Source: Artocarpus heterophyllus
Taxonomy: Eukaryota > Streptophyta > Magnoliopsida > Rosales > Moraceae
Length of the DNA: 64,000 nucleotides
Direction: 5' to 3'
Assembly (NCBI GenBank): GCA_025403435.1
Contig: CM046330.1
Span: 21,536,239 to 21,600,238, forward strand
This document shows, one piece after another, positions 61,000-64,000 of this stretch (the stretch's first letter is position 1; every line of letters starts with the position of its first letter). The notes under the pieces were generated by a model. That model was not told the DNA's origin. It saw only the letters and a list, made by a program, of their open reading frames with translations, and ran no database searches. The position numbers and the translations under genes are program-made.

Positions 61000-61270
61000 T
61001 GTCATTCGTACCATACTTCCACATTTTATACTTTCATATATTACTCATACTCATGTCATTCATATCATACTTTCACATTTCATGCTTTCACATATTATTC
61101 ATACTCATGTCATGTCATTCATATCATACTCATGTCATTCATATCATACTTTTACATTTCATGCTTTCACATATTATTCATACTCATGTCATGTCATTCA
61201 TATCATACTTTCATATTTCATGCTTTCACATATTATTCATACTCATGTCGTTCATATCATACATCCATTT
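61000..61270. repeat. Short tandem repeats (CATTCATATCATACTTTCACA type)
   Basis: TTTCATGCTTTCACATATTA followed by TTCATACTCATG recurs at about 61078, 61157 and 61216, with unit lengths of 59 and 79 bp that differ by inserted CATGTCATTCATATCATACT sub-repeats. The CAT-rich open frames through it are by-products. Confidence 0.75.
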
Positions 61271-62430
61271 GTCGTTCATACTTTCATATCGTAGAGTTGC
61301 TATACATTTTTCTTGTTTGAATAGCAACTATTTCATATTATATTCATATAATACTTTAAGTCATGTCACATTTATGGTACACATACCAATCATAGTTCAT
61401 AACATTCATTCATATCAATATGTAAATAGGCTTCAACCATAACGGTTGCAAATTCATTGCAAATCCTATTTTGTACTTTAGAACTTTTTTGCATGATAAG
61501 TGCAAATATACTTTAAAAACAACTTGCATAACCATTGCAAACTCATTTACAAATGCATATGGATGCATTAAAAACTATTTACTTCATGCTGTAGGTGAAA
61601 TCTGAACTTACCCGGACTATGCCCTAGCGTTCTCTATTACGTTCCTTTCTCGTTCCTTTTCCTTCCATTGGTCGGCTTTTGTGTCCTGATCATACGACAG
61701 CCGACTCATTAATTAACTTTCTTTTTATCAATCCACTTGATTGATAATAAAACACAAACATTAACTATTCATTCCTTTTAACTTCGTAACCCATCGGTTT
61801 ACCTCTCGTTTACTTAAAATATCTCTTATTAAATCTCTGGTCTCACATGACCGTTACGTTACTTAACGTATTACGGAACATTTTTCATCTAATAACGTTA
61901 TGCTAAATCAGAGTGTTCGACTCCGTTCTAGTCATTTCCTTGATAATGACGATTTTACCCTTAACGGGTTTTTCGTCACCTTGTAACGTTATAAAACTCA
62001 TTCTTACATAAAACAGTGTAACCATAACTGATCATGCATTTCATAAATTTCTATGAAAGCATCTAAAACAGTTTATTCTAAAACAGTTCATACTGTAGGA
62101 GGGATTCCTACTTACTTGAACTCCAAGCTAAGCAGATCTAGTTGTGTCTCGCTGCATCTACAGTATGCGAAGCATCCTCTACAGTGCTCCTCGAGCTACC
62201 ATGAATGGCTAGGAATACTTCCTGGAGATCATACATTCTTGAAACTGTCATTCAGGACTCCAATACTGCTGTTTGAATCACTTCGATTTGCGTGCAGTCG
62301 ATACCGAACAATTTTCATTGGAGTGGAATTAGCTCAAACAGAGGTCACCATTGTGTTCAGAGCATCGAAACGAGTCGGGAGGCGGTCTCGGATCTTCGAT
62401 CGGAGGTCCGGATCACAAAAATCCAAAGTC

Positions 62431-62481
62431 GTCGTTGACCGACGTTGACCGGTCGTTGGCCGACTTTGACCGTCGTTGACC
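62431..62481. promoter_or_regulatory. TTGACC (W-box-like) cluster in solo LTR
   Basis: TTGACC occurs at 62435, 62445, 62466 and 62476, with a degenerate TTGGCC at 62456 (all ~10 bp apart). TTGAC[C/T] is the core of the WRKY-factor W-box. The cluster lies about 0.8 kb downstream of the inferred start of the minus-strand LTR transcript, so a regulatory role is only a suggestion. Confidence 0.4.
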
Positions 62482-63504
62482 GGCGTCAATCGGGGTCCGT
62501 TGGCAGCTGGGCTCGGGCCTACCCCCCCTAAATCGACCCTTCTGAGTCCAATGGCAGGGTCAATTTCACCTAATTCTGCCTCTAACATAGCGGGTCGGAG
62601 CTCGACATTGATGGCAAAAATGGAGGCACCGATGATGGCTTTTCGGTGATGGAAACCCAAAATTGGCTGAGGGCTTTTGCTACCCATCATCCTATGAGCA
62701 TTTTCCCTCATCCAATTTGAAGAAACGTGGCTGGGAAGAGCAAAAACCGAGGCTCCCGCGGCGGTTGACGGCGGCGATGGCCGTTCTCCGGCGAAACGGG
62801 CTCCTTCCGTGCAATTGATCGAGGGATTTTACTCCCCTTAATCCTCTAAACTCATTGGGAGGGGTGGTGTCGGCCACCTCCTCCGGCAAGGCGGAGTTCC
62901 ACCATGGGGGCGGTGGTGCATGGCGGCGATAGGCGGGCGGAGCAATCCGACCGTTGTTGAGCTGCCACTAAGGGTGGGTTTTGTTCCTCTCATCACGGTG
63001 GTCGTGTAGGAACAAGAATCACGTCGATCGGACGTCAGACGGCGAAGATATCTCGTCGGAAAGAAATGGGTTTCGCCGCCACTTTGGGCGGCGCGTGTGG
63101 CCTCCTCCGGCGGCGTTTTGGGCGGCACAGCACCTCGTTGGACTCAGCTCGCCGAGATCTTTCTATTGGCATGGGAGGTGTCGAAAACGGATGCCGGAAT
63201 CTCGAACGAGATTTGAGGAGAGAGAGAGAATTCTAGAGAGAGAAAGTGCCGAGTTTTCTCTGATTTTTTTGATTTTTCTCTCTTTTTTTTCTTTTCTTTT
63301 CTTATAAAACAAAATTATGGTCCACACAGTCCAATTCTGTACTGCATGATCTTAAACAGTCTAATTTCTATACTGCTTTGTTCTAATACTGTATAATTTC
63401 CTGTAATATTATACAGTATTTTCCTTTAATTGTACTTTGTCTTAATATAATCCTTAACTTAATGCATTTCTTAATGCATTAAAAATCTCGGGTGTTACAG
63501 AAAC

Positions 63505-64000
63505 GCATCCCACTTATGGTCTGATCTTTTGTTTATCGATGTATTTGTATTCTCCAAGCATGCCTGATATGGATAGCTGAATATACAGAGTACCTTATAC
63601 TCTCGAAACGTATCCGTATCATGTTTGTAATGTGTAGCATTCTGTTAATATTATGTGAAAGTATCAAAGTCAATTGTGGGGATATTTTGTAGGAAATATA
63701 AGTATATTATTTAGGTTGAACGTTTGTGTCATGAGGATAACTGTTTAATGAAAAATCTGTCAGGTTTGTTAGCAAATCTGAGATTCCGTCTAATATCTCT
63801 ATAAATAAATTTAATGTATGGTTTTGAGTAGAAGTGTTTGTATTATATGTTTCATGATTATGTTTTAGTTTATTAGTTGAAATATAAAAATCAACTATCC
63901 TTGACTTTTCCTTACTCAAAAAGAAAAAGAAACAAAAAATAAAGTACATAGAAGTTCTTGAATAATATCCTGAATGTAATTGTAAATCACAGTCCAAGGA
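63505..64000. other. Flank right of solo LTR, no gene seen
   Basis: This continues the pre-insertion sequence left of 48416. A segment at 63578-63615 (CAGAGTACCTTATACTCTCG, then AAACGTATCC) repeats imperfectly the target site at 48394-48415 plus 63505 onward. No coding frame is recognised. Confidence 0.45.

Larger units (their letters stand above)
48416..63499 (-). mobile_element. Long solo LTR hosting a copia element
   Basis: Termini are TGTGACGACCCGCC and CTCGGGTGTTACA (TG...CA), with perfect 5-bp duplications GAAAC at 48411-48415 and 63500-63504. Subtracting the copia insertion (49738-59434 plus one duplication) leaves about 5.4 kb. No gag or pol lies in the remainder, so it is read as a solo LTR. 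Minus orientation is suggested by a TATA-like TTTTATAAG near 63299-63307, then CT-rich and GC-rich, leader-like sequence running leftwards. It contains a 66-bp satellite-like array, a ~60-80-bp array (61000-61270) and a TTGACC cluster (62431-62481). Confidence 0.78.

Noticed and set aside
60963..61442. 159-codon His/Ile/Ser-rich open frame
   Set aside because: It is low-complexity translation of CAT-rich tandem repeats.
62334..63307. Several Arg/Pro-rich open frames in the GC-rich right part
   Set aside because: This is the GC-rich U5/leader-like part of an LTR. The frames overlap on both strands and have no domain.

Overview
The window looks like intergenic, retrotransposon-rich DNA of a flowering plant, probably a eudicot. 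It is AT-rich, carries Angela/Tork-type Ty1/copia and Tat- and Tekay-type Ty3/gypsy LTR elements, hAT-type MITEs, a plant mobile domain remnant, and a relic of a LOG-type cytokinin-activation gene. I cannot name the species. The only long intact reading frame is the gag-pol of a copia element; I see no intact host gene, no structural RNA gene and no CRISPR array.

Left block (1-18739): three layers of nesting. A degraded minus-strand Ty3/gypsy element (13312-18095, LTR 18096-18739) is interrupted in its integrase by a minus-strand copia element (5' LTR 11281-13311, leader 9615-11280, gag-pol 9614-6350, pol tail 2011-1814, LTR 1813-160). That copia pol is itself interrupted by a plus-strand, 5'-truncated copy of the same family (2012-6349). 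The leftmost LTR has polypurine-tract sequence on one side and a primer-binding site on the other, so the array continues as a tandem beyond the window.

Middle block (18740-31000): a probable solo LTR (20151-25745, near-matching 5-bp duplications CTATC/CTATG) is interrupted by a 2.7-kb non-autonomous gypsy-type element (21124-23804). That element has no coding domain but carries a 129-bp internal tandem array and a 15-bp-class minisatellite in each LTR. A broken plant mobile domain gene (26755-27725), an LTR-like stretch (27726-29760) and a gypsy gag remnant (29830-30718) follow.

Quiet block (31000-42215): AT-rich intergenic DNA with two hAT MITEs with perfect 8-bp duplications (32560-33389, 38732-39331), three small inverted-repeat MITE candidates, an RNase H-like scrap, an AT island and a degenerate ~103-bp tandem array.

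Right block (42216-64000): a gypsy LTR with an initiator-Met PBS (42216-44717), an intronless LOG homologue broken by a 103-bp tandem duplication (47490-48243), and a long solo LTR (48416-63499, perfect GAAAC duplications). The solo LTR is interrupted by a complete copia element (49738-59434) with identical-length 2033-bp LTRs, perfect ATCAC duplications and an uninterrupted 1317-residue gag-pol.

Most unusual signal: arrays of short GC-rich near-palindromes (consensus TCGGCMKGCCGA) spaced 21-22 bp apart. They occur upstream of the TATA box in the copia LTR and again in its 5' leader. Older copies keep the spacing although the palindromes have decayed. The same kind of array, with the same 22-bp pitch, also occurs at 28916-29062 in a gypsy-like LTR unrelated to copia.
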